Of a stretch of DNA of 13,171 nucleotides, positions 1 to 7,467 are shown in pieces. The stretch is from assembly GCA_024697705.1 (NCBI GenBank), contig JAILFF010000293.1:1-13171 (forward strand), read 5' to 3'. This stretch comes from Ruminococcus sp. (GTDB taxonomy: Bacteria; Bacillota; Clostridia; Oscillospirales; Ruminococcaceae). The notes beneath the pieces are model-generated. The model was given only the letters and a program-made list of their open reading frames with translations, had not been told where the DNA came from and made no database searches. Every line of letters begins with the position of its first letter. Positions within the stretch are counted from its first letter, which is position 1. Both the position numbers and the translations under genes were made by a program.

Positions 1-1
1 C

Positions 2-535
2 ATCGCCGAGCACGGGCTGATGAACTGGCTGACCTCCTACGGCAGCGGATACCTCGGACTTAGCGTTGCCGACTCCGCGAAATATCTCTCGCTCTTCTTC
101 GGCGGGATAACGGTCGGCAGACTTGTTTTCGCGCCGTTCATCTACAGGATAGGCGTTTTCCGCAGCCTGCTGATATGGTCGCTGGCGGGAGCGGCGCTGT
201 ATTCGGCGGGAATAGCGCTCGGACGCGGCGGGCTGATACTTGTCGGCGTGTCGGGGCTTGCGTTTTCGTTAATCTACCCGATGCTCGTCGTGCTGATAGG
301 CAAATTCTATGCGCCTTCGGCAGCGGGCTCGGCGACGGGCTTCGTTCTCAGCACGGCGACATTCTTCGACATATTCTTCAACGCCTTTTTCGGCAGCCTT
401 GTCGAGAGCGCGGGGTATGGCAAAGCTATAATAGTCCTGCCCGTATCGGCGGTGCTGTTCTGTGCGCTGCTTTATCTGCTAAGGTTCGCAGTAGGCTTAC
501 CGAAGCAGGAAAAAATGCTCGGGATTGTAAATTAG
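2..535 (+). CDS. Major facilitator superfamily transporter, C-terminal part (5' end outside window)
   Basis: The reading frame is open from the first full codon of the window and ends at TAG 533-535, so only about 177 C-terminal residues are seen. They contain about five long hydrophobic segments (around SLFFGGITVGRLVFAPFIY, LLIWSLAGAALYSAGIALG, LILVGVSGLAFSLIYPMLVV, GFVLSTATFFDIFFNAFFG and AIIVLPVSAVLFCALLYLL), matching the second half of a 12-helix permease. The start (AEHGLMNWLTSYG) and the GR(L)xxxP loop after the next helix resemble MFS_1/FucP-like sugar permeases. Substrate cannot be read from this half. It would sit in the cytoplasmic membrane. It converges with the EAL gene, and its stop codon lies in the left arm of the inverted repeat at 533-656. 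The true start is off the left edge. Confidence 0.8.
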   Translation: MAEHGLMNWLTSYGSGYLGLSVADSAKYLSLFFGGITVGRLVFAPFIYRIGVFRSLLIWSLAGAALYSAGIALGRGGLILVGVSGLAFSLIYPMLVVLIGKFYAPSAAGSATGFVLSTATFFDIFFNAFFGSLVESAGYGKAIIVLPVSAVLFCALLYLLRFAVGLPKQEKMLGIVN

Positions 536-656
536 ATAAAAGATAAGAGATAAAAGATAAAAGATATATTTTAATCCCCCGTGTTTGAAATTTAAAACTA
601 ATATTTCAACGTTGCGTATTATATCTTTTATCTATTATCTTTAATCTTTTATCTTA
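533..656. repeat. Large A/T-rich inverted repeat between convergent genes (possible bidirectional terminator)
   Basis: Left arm 533-568 and right arm 620-656 are reverse complements over about 36 bp with roughly three mismatches and one extra base; the loop is 569-619. Each arm is itself an array of the short unit AAAGATA (variants AGATAAAA, GAGATAAA). The left arm begins on the stop codon of the transporter gene, and the right arm ends about 30 bp from the stop of the EAL gene. A long hairpin in this position could stop transcription from both sides. It has no G/C core or clean U-tract, so the terminator role is inferred. Confidence 0.6.
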
Positions 657-684
657 AAGTAAATGCTCATTTGTAGTTACTAAA

Positions 685-2391
685 TCAAACGATAAGGCTT
701 CCGTCTTCGATATTGTAGCCTTTCGCGTCAAGACGCTTTTCAAAATCGGCAACGGGCAGGGGACGGTCAAAAAAGAATCCCTGAGCGATCTCGCATTTGT
801 TTGACCTTAGTATGTCCACCTGCTGCTTGGTCTCAACGCCCTCCGCGATACATTCAAGCCCCAGTTCCTTCGCCATCGCGACAACGTACTTGAACATAAC
901 GCTGCGTATGCTCTTACTGTCGTCGCCGTCAACGGGAAGAAAGCTGCGATCGACCTTAAGGACGTTCCACGGTATCTCGCGGATAAGGTTCAGCGAGGAA
1001 TATCCCATACCGAAGTCATCGACCGACGTGTAAACTCCCGTCTGCTGCAAGGCGTTTACCACACGTTTCAGGTCAAGGAACTCGACGTCCGTTGTCGTTT
1101 CGGTCAGCTCGATCTCGATGTACTCGGGCGGCACATCGTTCCTTCTGATAATCCCCATGATGCGTTCGAGCAGGTCGATATCCATCATGTGCTTGCGGGA
1201 AAGGTTCACCGAGATACGCACGACTTTCCTGCCCGAGTCGAGCCAGCGGCGCAGATCACCGCATACCTCATTGAGCATATAAAAATCGAGCACACAGATA
1301 TCGGTACCCTGTTCAAGAACGGGAATAAAATCCATCGGAGGAATAATCACTCCTTCCCTGAACCAACGGCAAAGCGCTTCGGCGCCTACGATCTCTCCCG
1401 TTTTTACATCGACTTTCGGCTGATAGAAGACCTTGATATCCTTGTCCTTCATAGCCTTCGGAAAATACTGCTGGATAAACATTTTCTTTTCCTTGTCAAC
1501 GATCATTCTGTCGTCAAAAAAGACAATGTTATCCTTAAAGCCCGACTTAGCTTCCTGAAGCGCTGCGTTCAGCTTATCCATGACATCGTCGCTGCCCGAA
1601 AAACGGAAGCTCTCATCGATAACAAATACGCCCGCGTCGGCAACGATCATCACTCTTTTCGTCCTGTTGAGATCATAGATAACAGGCGTTCCTTTAAGCA
1701 GATGGATCACCGAGTCAAGCTGTTCTTTACCCACCGCGCCAACGAAATTATCTCCGCCCATACGGCACATTATCCCGTGATCGCCGATAGCGTCCGTAAT
1801 TATATCGAAGTATTTGCGCATAACGATATCGCCGTACCGCCGACCGATCTCGCGGTTCACAATACTGAAATGATGCAGATTGATACGCATTGCGGCATAT
1901 TCGTAAATAGTATTATCCTCGATGCGCTGATTAATGAACCGCATAAAAGCGCGGGTGTTCATATAACCTGCTTCATCGTAATACGTCAGCTTTTCGGTCT
2001 GTGTTTCGAGCCTGTTGCGCGTCACGAAGCTTTGAAGCGCCCTTACTATCACATCGAGCATCTCATATTCTTCCTCGTCGAGTGGCGGCTCGTCATCGGG
2101 ACTGTATATCACGGTCTCGATGATCGTCATTGTTTTTATCACTTTTCTGCGGCTGTAAGCAACTTTTCCTTTAATGCCGTTGTCATAGCAGACAAAATGC
2201 TCGCCTACGCCCATCTTTTCGTCCTCGGGCGTTTTATAAAAGCTGGTAACGCCCCTGCACATACGAAAGATCTTGCAAAGTTCCGCAAGCGGCACAATAA
2301 TATCGTCGAGCTTGAAGCCGTTTTCTTTTGTCATATTATCAATAAGCGCTTCAAAGTGTTTGTGATATTCGGGCAGCAAATTTTTATCCAT
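685..2391 (-). CDS. GGDEF-EAL protein: c-di-GMP phosphodiesterase with degenerate GGDEF domain
   Basis: A 568-residue cytoplasmic protein with no signal peptide or membrane segment. Residues 1-125 form an unrecognised, possibly sensory, N-terminal domain. Residues about 130-295 are a GGDEF domain whose signature is GGDNF (212-216), lacking the glutamate needed for cyclase activity. Residues about 305-555 are an EAL domain with its usual catalytic set: E338 of EAL, N396 (SVNLS), E428 (IELTE), D458/D459 (DDFGMGYSS), K479 (LKVDRSF), E517 (EGVET) and Q537 (AQGFFFDRPL). It should therefore hydrolyse c-di-GMP to pGpG, with the GGDNF domain perhaps sensing GTP. ATG 2389-2391 is chosen because it lies about 47 nt after a strong promoter; the only ribosome site is a weak AGGA about 16 nt upstream. 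Any link to the neighbouring hydrolases is unproven. Confidence 0.9.
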   Translation of the reverse strand: MDKNLLPEYHKHFEALIDNMTKENGFKLDDIIVPLAELCKIFRMCRGVTSFYKTPEDEKMGVGEHFVCYDNGIKGKVAYSRRKVIKTMTIIETVIYSPDDEPPLDEEEYEMLDVIVRALQSFVTRNRLETQTEKLTYYDEAGYMNTRAFMRFINQRIEDNTIYEYAAMRINLHHFSIVNREIGRRYGDIVMRKYFDIITDAIGDHGIMCRMGGDNFVGAVGKEQLDSVIHLLKGTPVIYDLNRTKRVMIVADAGVFVIDESFRFSGSDDVMDKLNAALQEAKSGFKDNIVFFDDRMIVDKEKKMFIQQYFPKAMKDKDIKVFYQPKVDVKTGEIVGAEALCRWFREGVIIPPMDFIPVLEQGTDICVLDFYMLNEVCGDLRRWLDSGRKVVRISVNLSRKHMMDIDLLERIMGIIRRNDVPPEYIEIELTETTTDVEFLDLKRVVNALQQTGVYTSVDDFGMGYSSLNLIREIPWNVLKVDRSFLPVDGDDSKSIRSVMFKYVVAMAKELGLECIAEGVETKQQVDILRSNKCEIAQGFFFDRPLPVADFEKRLDAKGYNIEDGSLIV

Positions 2392-2444
2392 TGAAGATCA
2401 CATCATTCCTGTTCTTAATAACATTACAGACAACTGATATTTAT

Positions 2445-2473
2445 ATTATAGCATATTTTCACAGAATTTGCAA
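2445..2473 (-). promoter_or_regulatory. Sigma-A promoter of the GGDEF-EAL gene
   Basis: On the minus strand: -35 TTGCAA (2468-2473), 17-nt spacer, -10 TATAAT (2445-2450) preceded by TGC, an extended -10. Predicted start of transcription is near 2438, giving a leader of about 47 nt. Confidence 0.75.
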
Positions 2474-2576
2474 CCCCTTTCCGAACATTTTTATTGCAAA
2501 AATAAATTAACAGCCTCAAAAATAATTCTTTTCCGACGAGTTACATCAAAGCGATGATTTTTTCACGCCGAAGGAC

Positions 2577-2610
2577 AAAAAAAGCAGGCTGCCTTTTCGT
2601 GGCAGCCCGC
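2577..2610 (-). terminator. Rho-independent terminator of the GH11-CE4 gene
   Basis: Read on the minus strand, a 10-bp stem (GCGGGCTGCC with GGCAGCCTGC, one G-T pair), a 7-nt loop and seven T residues. It begins about 30 nt after the stop codon of the GH11-CE4 gene. No second gene lies between them, so the transcript is monocistronic at this end. Confidence 0.92.
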
Positions 2611-2639
2611 TGTGATGGGTCTGATGTTATTGCTGAAGA

Positions 2640-4862
2640 TTACAGATTGTTGTAAACCTGACCGTACTTCATATCAATACCCTTAGCCTTGAACATTTCG
2701 CCTACGGAAACGATCTGATAGCCCTTAGCCGGCAGATCCTTGCAAAGCTTTTCAACCGCTTCGGCAGTAGTACCGTAATTCTCGTGCATCAGGAGTACCT
2801 TGCCGTTAAGAGAACCGTTGTTCGCAGCCTGCATGAACTTGTTGTAAATATCGTTTGCGGAAGCATGATTCCAGTCGCCCGAATCAATGCCGCAGTTTAC
2901 GAGGGCACAGCCGCAGTTCTGCTGAACAGTTGCGTTTACGCCGAGATAAGGAGGACGAACAAGGAAGTCATCCAGACCTGTGATCTCCTTGAGCTTGGCT
3001 GCACACTTGCCAATCTCGTTCTTGATGCCGTTGCCGTCAAGGTTTCTCATGTCGGTGTGAGTCCAAGTGTGGTTTGCGATCTCAAAGCCCAGAGACTGAG
3101 CACGCTTGATCTCGGACTCGTTGCCCGCGATCCTCTCGCCCCAGTAGAAGAACGTTGCGTGACCGCCTGCGCCTGCTACTGCGTCCTGAATACGCTGTAC
3201 GCTGTTGTACTCGCCGCCGCCTGCGATAGGACCGTCGTCAAACGCGAATGCTACCATCGGCTTGTTGGGGTCGATCCAGGAAACATCAGCCAGATTGTAG
3301 TAATAGCCGTCCTTGCGTTCGGGCTTGGTAGTCGTTCCTGTACCGGTTCCGGTTCCTGTACCTGTACCGGTTCCCGTTCCGGTTCCACCGGTAGGAGGAT
3401 CGGGGAGCACATCGGCAAGAACTGCCGTGCGCTGTAACAGCTTTTTCAGACAATCAACGTCTTTATCGTCGATATTGCCGTCAGTGTTCACATCAGCATT
3501 TAATTTGTTGATGGTGTTGTTAGAGCCCTTGGTGTACTTGATCAGCTCGACCATATCGTAGCTGTTGACTACGCCGTCGCTGTTTACGTCGCCGAGACGA
3601 TCTGCGGAAGCGTTTGCACCGGAGATAACGGTGCCGGATGTAGCGATGGCTGCTTCGTCGATGAAGAAGTCATTGGAATCGCTGTCCGCCTCAACATAAA
3701 GTACGAGGTCGGTCGCGCCCGAGGGGATAGTATACTTGGTGTTTGCCAGCTGTACCCATTCGCCCTTCTTGGCAGTAGCCTCAGCAATGTTTGCATAGCT
3801 TTCGGTACCGTTCAGATTATACTGAAGAGTAAGCTTCATATTGTCGGAAGAAGCTGCGTTCTGCATAGCCATTACGCTGAAGCTGTAAGCAGTACCGGGC
3901 TTAAAGGTGCTTGTCGAAAGACTGGTCGAAACGCCGTTCCAGTTGCTTGTTCTGCCGGAAACGGCAACGCCCTTGCCGGAAGAACCGATCGAGCTGGAAG
4001 TTACCGTAGTACCGCCGCGGGAGCTCCAGTTTCCGACGCCGCTCTCGAAGCTGTCCTTCAGCAAGTAGCCCGAAGGAGGCGGATCATCCGGAGGATCATC
4101 AATGTCCGATCCGCCGCCGACTGTAACGACGTTCTTGGTAACGTTTGCCTTACCGGAGCTCTGCCAGCCCTCAACATTAAGAGCTACCTCGTACAGATTA
4201 CCGATATCCATTCCGGCGTTTTCCCAAGCCTTGAAATGATCGGAAACCGTGATTTTACCGGAAGTTCTCTTGTTCTTGCGGATACTGAAATACTGCTTGA
4301 ACCGCTCGTTGGTTCCCTTGATCGTGGGACCTTCATGCCAGATCCAGAAAATCTGGTACTCAGCATTGTCGATCGTTACGTTCTTGGCGGGGAATACGTT
4401 GTTGTCGGGACCCGGACACCAGTTTATCCAGTCCTCAATGATGTAGTACTCCACAAGAGGATTTGTCATCCAGCCGTATACACAAAGACGGGAGTTTCCG
4501 CCGCCGCTATACTGACCGGTCTGCGAATAGGCCGCGGCGTAGTCAAGGGTAATATTGCCAAACGATGTCGCCTTGCCTGTTTCGCCGAAATCCTTTCCGC
4601 GGCGTGCAAGGAAGTTGCCTCTGTTGCAGGAGCAATTCCATTCCGTGTCAAATGCACCGCCGTCATTGAGCGTCATGGTACCGCTTCCGCCCGTGTTGTC
4701 GATCCAGATCTCATAGCTGTAACCCGGATACCCGTTGGGATTTTTTCTCTGACCACCGCCGCTGAGTACAAATGTTTCGCCCGCGCTGGCGTTCAGCGGG
4801 AGCATCGAAGCACTCATAACAGCAGCCATGATCAGACTGAGAAGTTTGTGTTTTCTTCTCAT
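2640..4862 (-). CDS. Bifunctional cellulosomal xylanase/acetylxylan esterase: GH11-CBM22-dockerin-CE4
   Basis: A secreted 740-residue enzyme. Signal peptide 1-27 (ASA|GET). GH11 endo-beta-1,4-xylanase about 28-248, with FLARRGKDF, nucleophile E138 (PLVEYYI) and acid/base E231 (VEGWQSSG). An Asp/Pro linker leads to CBM22 about 268-408 (SFESGVGNWSSRG; NDFFIDEA). Type I dockerin 422-480 (GDVNSDGVVNSYD and ADVNTDGNIDDKD), a Gly-Thr repeat linker 493-510, then CE4 deacetylase about 520-732 with FDDGP (541-545), metal-binding H598/H602, RPPY (636-639), SGDW (661-664) and LMHE (691-694). All key residues are present, so both activities are expected: xylan backbone cleavage and removal of acetyl groups that block it. 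This is the domain order of R. flavefaciens XynB-type enzymes. The start is supported by AAGGTGAG 5-6 nt upstream and by the promoter just before it. The gene stands alone with its own promoter and terminator. Confidence 0.95.
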   Translation of the reverse strand: MRRKHKLLSLIMAAVMSASMLPLNASAGETFVLSGGGQRKNPNGYPGYSYEIWIDNTGGSGTMTLNDGGAFDTEWNCSCNRGNFLARRGKDFGETGKATSFGNITLDYAAAYSQTGQYSGGGNSRLCVYGWMTNPLVEYYIIEDWINWCPGPDNNVFPAKNVTIDNAEYQIFWIWHEGPTIKGTNERFKQYFSIRKNKRTSGKITVSDHFKAWENAGMDIGNLYEVALNVEGWQSSGKANVTKNVVTVGGGSDIDDPPDDPPPSGYLLKDSFESGVGNWSSRGGTTVTSSSIGSSGKGVAVSGRTSNWNGVSTSLSTSTFKPGTAYSFSVMAMQNAASSDNMKLTLQYNLNGTESYANIAEATAKKGEWVQLANTKYTIPSGATDLVLYVEADSDSNDFFIDEAAIATSGTVISGANASADRLGDVNSDGVVNSYDMVELIKYTKGSNNTINKLNADVNTDGNIDDKDVDCLKKLLQRTAVLADVLPDPPTGGTGTGTGTGTGTGTGTGTTTKPERKDGYYYNLADVSWIDPNKPMVAFAFDDGPIAGGGEYNSVQRIQDAVAGAGGHATFFYWGERIAGNESEIKRAQSLGFEIANHTWTHTDMRNLDGNGIKNEIGKCAAKLKEITGLDDFLVRPPYLGVNATVQQNCGCALVNCGIDSGDWNHASANDIYNKFMQAANNGSLNGKVLLMHENYGTTAEAVEKLCKDLPAKGYQIVSVGEMFKAKGIDMKYGQVYNNL
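3333..3386 (-). repeat. Nine tandem 6-bp units encoding a (Gly-Thr)9 linker
   Basis: Residues 493-510 of the GH11-CE4 protein are nine Gly-Thr dipeptides encoded by nine near-identical hexamers (GGWACN type). They connect dockerin and CE4 domain as a flexible, probably glycosylatable linker. Hexamer slippage would change linker length without shifting frame. Confidence 0.9.
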
Positions 4863-4888
4863 GGGTGCTCACCTTCTTTCTTAGGTTA

Positions 4889-4917
4889 ATTATACCGTAA
4901 TTTTTCCACATTGTCAA
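4889..4917 (-). promoter_or_regulatory. Consensus sigma-A promoter of the GH11-CE4 gene
   Basis: On the minus strand: -35 TTGACA (4912-4917), 17-nt spacer, -10 TATAAT (4889-4894), an exact match to the consensus. Predicted transcription start is near 4882, leaving a short leader of about 20 nt that holds the AAGGTGAG ribosome site. Confidence 0.9.
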
Positions 4918-4935
4918 CCCTTTTTAAGGAAAATC

Positions 4936-4950
4936 ATGAAAACGTTTTCT
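4936..4950. promoter_or_regulatory. cre-like operator (CcpA/LacI family) upstream of GH11-CE4
   Basis: ATGAAAACGTTTTCT fits the catabolite-responsive-element consensus WTGNAANCGNWNNCW at every position and has the palindromic core GAAAACGTTTTC. It lies 18 bp upstream of the -35 box, about 60 bp before the transcription start. At that distance CcpA can activate; repression by a LacI-family xylan or glucan regulator is the other possibility. The site is clear; the protein that binds it is inferred. Confidence 0.65.
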
Positions 4951-5165
4951 GAATTAATACAATAAAGCTATGGGTAAAAAAACGCAAAAACGCACGATAT
5001 AGCTCATAAATGATGTTTTGAATTAGCAGAGGCGCAAAATCGAATTCACATTTGATTCACAAGTCGCGTGCTGCATAAATCCGAGCTTAAAGAGGGGCTT
5101 TATCATTCTGCAAGCTTCTGTGCTTTTGAACACTTCTGTACCTGCTTTAATTGTTCCTTAAACGA
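4951..5165. other. Non-coding stretch between GH11-CE4 promoter region and GH10 3' end
   Basis: A/T-rich, with no credible open reading frame, RNA gene or strong hairpin. The only texture is repeated ACGCAAAAACGCACG-like sequence around 4981-4997. Nothing else can be supported here. Confidence 0.5.
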
Positions 5166-5215
5166 TTGACTTTTTCCCGAAGCGATCTTCAAGCCGCTTC
5201 GGGAAATGCGGTCAA
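5166..5215. terminator. Strong hairpin 3' of the GH10 gene (terminator-like, no U-tract)
   Basis: A perfect 12-bp stem, TTTCCCGAAGCG (5173-5184) with CGCTTCGGGAAA (5195-5206), closes a 10-nt loop and is extended by TTGAC (5166-5170) pairing with GTCAA (5211-5215) across a small internal loop. It lies 15 nt downstream of the stop of the dockerin-like tail (5231) but about 130 nt downstream of the GH10 stop. Neither strand has a T-run directly after the stem, so it may act as a 3'-end stabiliser or weak terminator. Confidence 0.6.
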
Positions 5216-5230
5216 ATAATCGACTGTTTT

Positions 5231-5345
5231 TTACTCGTTGATCGGCATCTTCTTTTCGATTCCGATAACGTAATTCCGTATTGCTTTAACATCGTCGGCT
5301 TCCCTGCCCGATTTGGTTATAGGAGCCGAGCCGAGCTTCGGACAA
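5231..5345 (-). pseudogene. Out-of-frame dockerin-like C-terminal remnant after GH10
   Basis: Immediately after the GH10 stop codon, the +1 frame continues open to a TAA at 5231-5233. It reads KLGSAPITKSGREADDV, then KAIRNYVIGIEKKMPINE and stop. The segment DVKAIRNYVIG aligns by eye with the last dockerin helix of the GH26 enzyme (DAEEIQKYVTG), and IEKKMPI with the post-dockerin tail of the GH5 enzyme (IKKKDLPI). No first calcium-loop repeat is present, and the residues before DDV do not form a canonical loop. The hairpin at 5166-5215 follows this stop closely, as if it were the ancestral gene end. A frameshift plus partial loss of a dockerin is the likely reading; chance similarity or an assembly indel are alternatives. 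Confidence 0.4.
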
Positions 5346-7283
5346 TCATATCTTAATGACGAACCTTCTGCTCTTGAGATTGGTGGTATCCCAGGAACCG
5401 TTGATCTTAGCGCATACAACACAGATGTATTCACCGTGAGTAATGCCCTTGGGCGAGGTGTACTTGGTAGTATTGCCATCGACCTGAGCCTTTACTCTCC
5501 ACTTGCCGTTCTGATAGCAGGCAAGACCGTAAGCCTGAGCGTCGGGAACAGCCGTCCAGGCAAGTCTGAACTGCTTGCCCTGGACTTCGGACTTTACAAC
5601 GGGATACTTGTGTTCGGGTTTGGGATCGGTATATTCAATGCCGTCAACGATGGACTCAAAGCAGGGCTTTACGGAGTAGTCCGCGTTGAAGAGAAGCGGA
5701 TCGTGGTCGGCTCTCCAGCTGAGATCGTCGGTGGTTCCCCATACAACGACTGCGGAGATATAGTCCTTGTAATCAACAAGAGCGTCCATAATGTCGCTGT
5801 AATACTTAGCCTGAAGGTCGAACTTCTTGTCGTTTACGGTAGCGTCGAGCTCGGTGACCTGAATGTCAAGACCGGTCTTACTGAACTTTTCGAGAGCCTG
5901 TCTGTATGCTCCTACACTCGGGAACGGATCGGGGCCGTTGTTGGTAACATTCAGATGCGACTGCATACCTATACCGTCGATATAATGACCGTCGGAGTTG
6001 ATGTCTTTGCAGAGCTGAACGATAGCGTCGCTCTTCTGCATATACTCGTTGTAATCGTTGTAGTAGAGCTTGCAGCCCTTGGGAGCGTAAGCCTTGGCGT
6101 ACTTGAATGCGGGCTTGATGAACGAGTTATCGCCGAAGATCTTGACCCACGGAGAAGCAGCGTACTGGTTGGATTCATCGGGGAAGCCGGCCTCTCTGGG
6201 CTCGCCGTAATCGGTAAAGCACTCGTTGACAACGTCCCACGCATAGAAGTCGATATCGGAATAATCCTTCTTTATGGCTGCGAATACGTTCTTAATATAG
6301 TTTTCCATACGCTTGAGCATCTTTTCCTTAGATACCCACGCGCCGTCGGGATCGTAATTTTCCTTGAAGAACCAAAGAGGAGTCTGCGAATGCCATACAA
6401 GAACGTGACCTCTCATCGAGATGTTGTTCTTGCGGGCAAATTCAAGGATAGGCTTTGCGGTTTCAAGCGTTACCTGCGGGTTCTCGTCGTCGCCGTTTTC
6501 CGCAAGAGCAAGACAGGCTTCTCTGTCAAGAACATTCTCGGGTTTCAGCTCGTTGCCCGCGGTAAGGCTGTTGAAGTGCTTGGTCACAAGTGCCTTTGTC
6601 GAATTCGGAGCAATTTCCGAAACGGTGGTAGCCGTGCCGAACTTGAACATATTGGCGTAAACGTTTTTGAGCGAAGGCGCGTTCGGATCCATGTTGTTGG
6701 GAGATTCGGTGATGACGAAATCATCTACGCAAAGATCGTTGGCTTCGCCCCATGTTTCGATATAGATAGAAACGTCCTTTTCCTCTTCCCCGTACGAGAA
6801 GCTTGCTTTCAGCTCGACATAATCGCCCTGCGAAACGCCCTTTACAAGGTTTGTATACTGGGGCTGATCGGAACCGCCCGGAGTATGCTGGAGCGAGATG
6901 CAGACGGTGTTGTACCAAGCAGCCTTTACCTTTACCGAGATATCATACTTCACGTCCGGTTCAAGTATGCCTTTAACGCCGAGAGAAGGACCGTTCCAGC
7001 TCTGGTCGCGCCCCGATATCGACATTACCTTGCTTCCGCTCGGCGCCTTCGAGTCTTCGATAGCCTTGATAACAGAAGTATCGCTGTCGCCGCGCTTCGA
7101 GAACATCGAAACATCGCCGTCCTCAAAGTCGGTCGAGAAGACTGCTTTATTTGATGAAGCGCCTAACTTTACTGTTGTGCTTTCGGCAGCCGGCTCCGCA
7201 TAAACCGTGCCCGATACAGTCGAACAGGCAAGCGCGGCGCACAGCGCACAGGCTGACATCTTTTTGATGAGATTTCCGCTCAT
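5346..7283 (-). CDS. Secreted CBM22-GH10 endo-beta-1,4-xylanase with C-terminal FN3-like domain
   Basis: A 645-residue secreted protein. Signal peptide 1-29 (VYA|EPA). CBM22 about 46-195 (TDFEDGDVSMFSKRGDSD; DQSWNGPSL; LCVDDFVI), binding xylan or mixed-linkage glucan. GH10 catalytic domain about 205-548 with TAGNELKPE, HVLVWHSQTP, acid/base E354 (DVVNECF), nucleophile E478 (VTELDA) and VWGTTDDLSWR. Residues about 556-645 form a beta-rich FN3-like domain (FRLAWTAVPDAQAYGLACYQ) ending in FVIKI. Unlike the GH11, GH5 and GH26 neighbours it has no in-frame dockerin, although a dockerin-like remnant follows in another frame. Start ATG 7281-7283 has GGAGGG about 9 nt upstream. It is divergent from the GH5 gene, with a leader of about 180 nt. 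It would cleave internal xylan bonds, including substituted regions less open to GH11. Confidence 0.95.
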   Translation of the reverse strand: MSGNLIKKMSACALCAALACSTVSGTVYAEPAAESTTVKLGASSNKAVFSTDFEDGDVSMFSKRGDSDTSVIKAIEDSKAPSGSKVMSISGRDQSWNGPSLGVKGILEPDVKYDISVKVKAAWYNTVCISLQHTPGGSDQPQYTNLVKGVSQGDYVELKASFSYGEEEKDVSIYIETWGEANDLCVDDFVITESPNNMDPNAPSLKNVYANMFKFGTATTVSEIAPNSTKALVTKHFNSLTAGNELKPENVLDREACLALAENGDDENPQVTLETAKPILEFARKNNISMRGHVLVWHSQTPLWFFKENYDPDGAWVSKEKMLKRMENYIKNVFAAIKKDYSDIDFYAWDVVNECFTDYGEPREAGFPDESNQYAASPWVKIFGDNSFIKPAFKYAKAYAPKGCKLYYNDYNEYMQKSDAIVQLCKDINSDGHYIDGIGMQSHLNVTNNGPDPFPSVGAYRQALEKFSKTGLDIQVTELDATVNDKKFDLQAKYYSDIMDALVDYKDYISAVVVWGTTDDLSWRADHDPLLFNADYSVKPCFESIVDGIEYTDPKPEHKYPVVKSEVQGKQFRLAWTAVPDAQAYGLACYQNGKWRVKAQVDGNTTKYTSPKGITHGEYICVVCAKINGSWDTTNLKSRRFVIKI

Positions 7284-7317
7284 AATTGATTCCCTCCGAA
7301 ATAATAATACGATCGTT

Positions 7318-7372
7318 CCTTTGCCTCACCCGAAATAACAGATACCGATATGACAGCCGTTTCGGGCAAAGG
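7318..7372 (-). other. Hairpin in the long GH10 leader
   Basis: CCTTTGC (7318-7324) pairs with GCAAAGG (7366-7372), and CCGAAA (7330-7335) with TTTCGG (7360-7365), leaving a few unpaired bases (7325-7329) on one side and a 24-nt loop. It lies in the predicted untranslated leader, about 35 nt before the GH10 start codon and just upstream of the ribosome site. No known riboswitch was recognised. Confidence 0.45.
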
Positions 7373-7467
7373 CAGGCTCCGTCGGGCAGAACAATCGGAT
7401 ACTGTTGTAATGCATTATGATGCGCGGTCGGTCAAAAGCAACAATCATAATATAATATTGTATGTTA

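Noticed and set aside
1189..2394. 401-codon open frame on the plus strand opposite the GGDEF-EAL gene
   Set aside because: Antisense shadow; the minus strand carries all EAL catalytic motifs and a promoter.
3340..3385. Tandem short repeats as a possible CRISPR or regulatory array
   Set aside because: They are in-frame codons for a Gly-Thr linker within a protein, with no spacers.
4981..4997. ACGCAAAAACGCACGATAT-like sequence resembling CAAAAACGTGATAT near the GH26 promoter
   Set aside because: Similarity is short and A-rich; it could be chance and no dyad is present.
5231..5479. Independent 82-residue gene on the minus strand
   Set aside because: Its first half overlaps the GH10 coding region out of frame and has no ribosome site; only the last part (5231-5345) has protein-like character and is reported as a dockerin-like remnant.
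5313..7154. 613-codon open frame on the plus strand opposite the GH10 gene
   Set aside because: It is antisense to a clear GH10 xylanase, shows no recognisable domain, and arises from codon bias that leaves few stops in the opposite frame.
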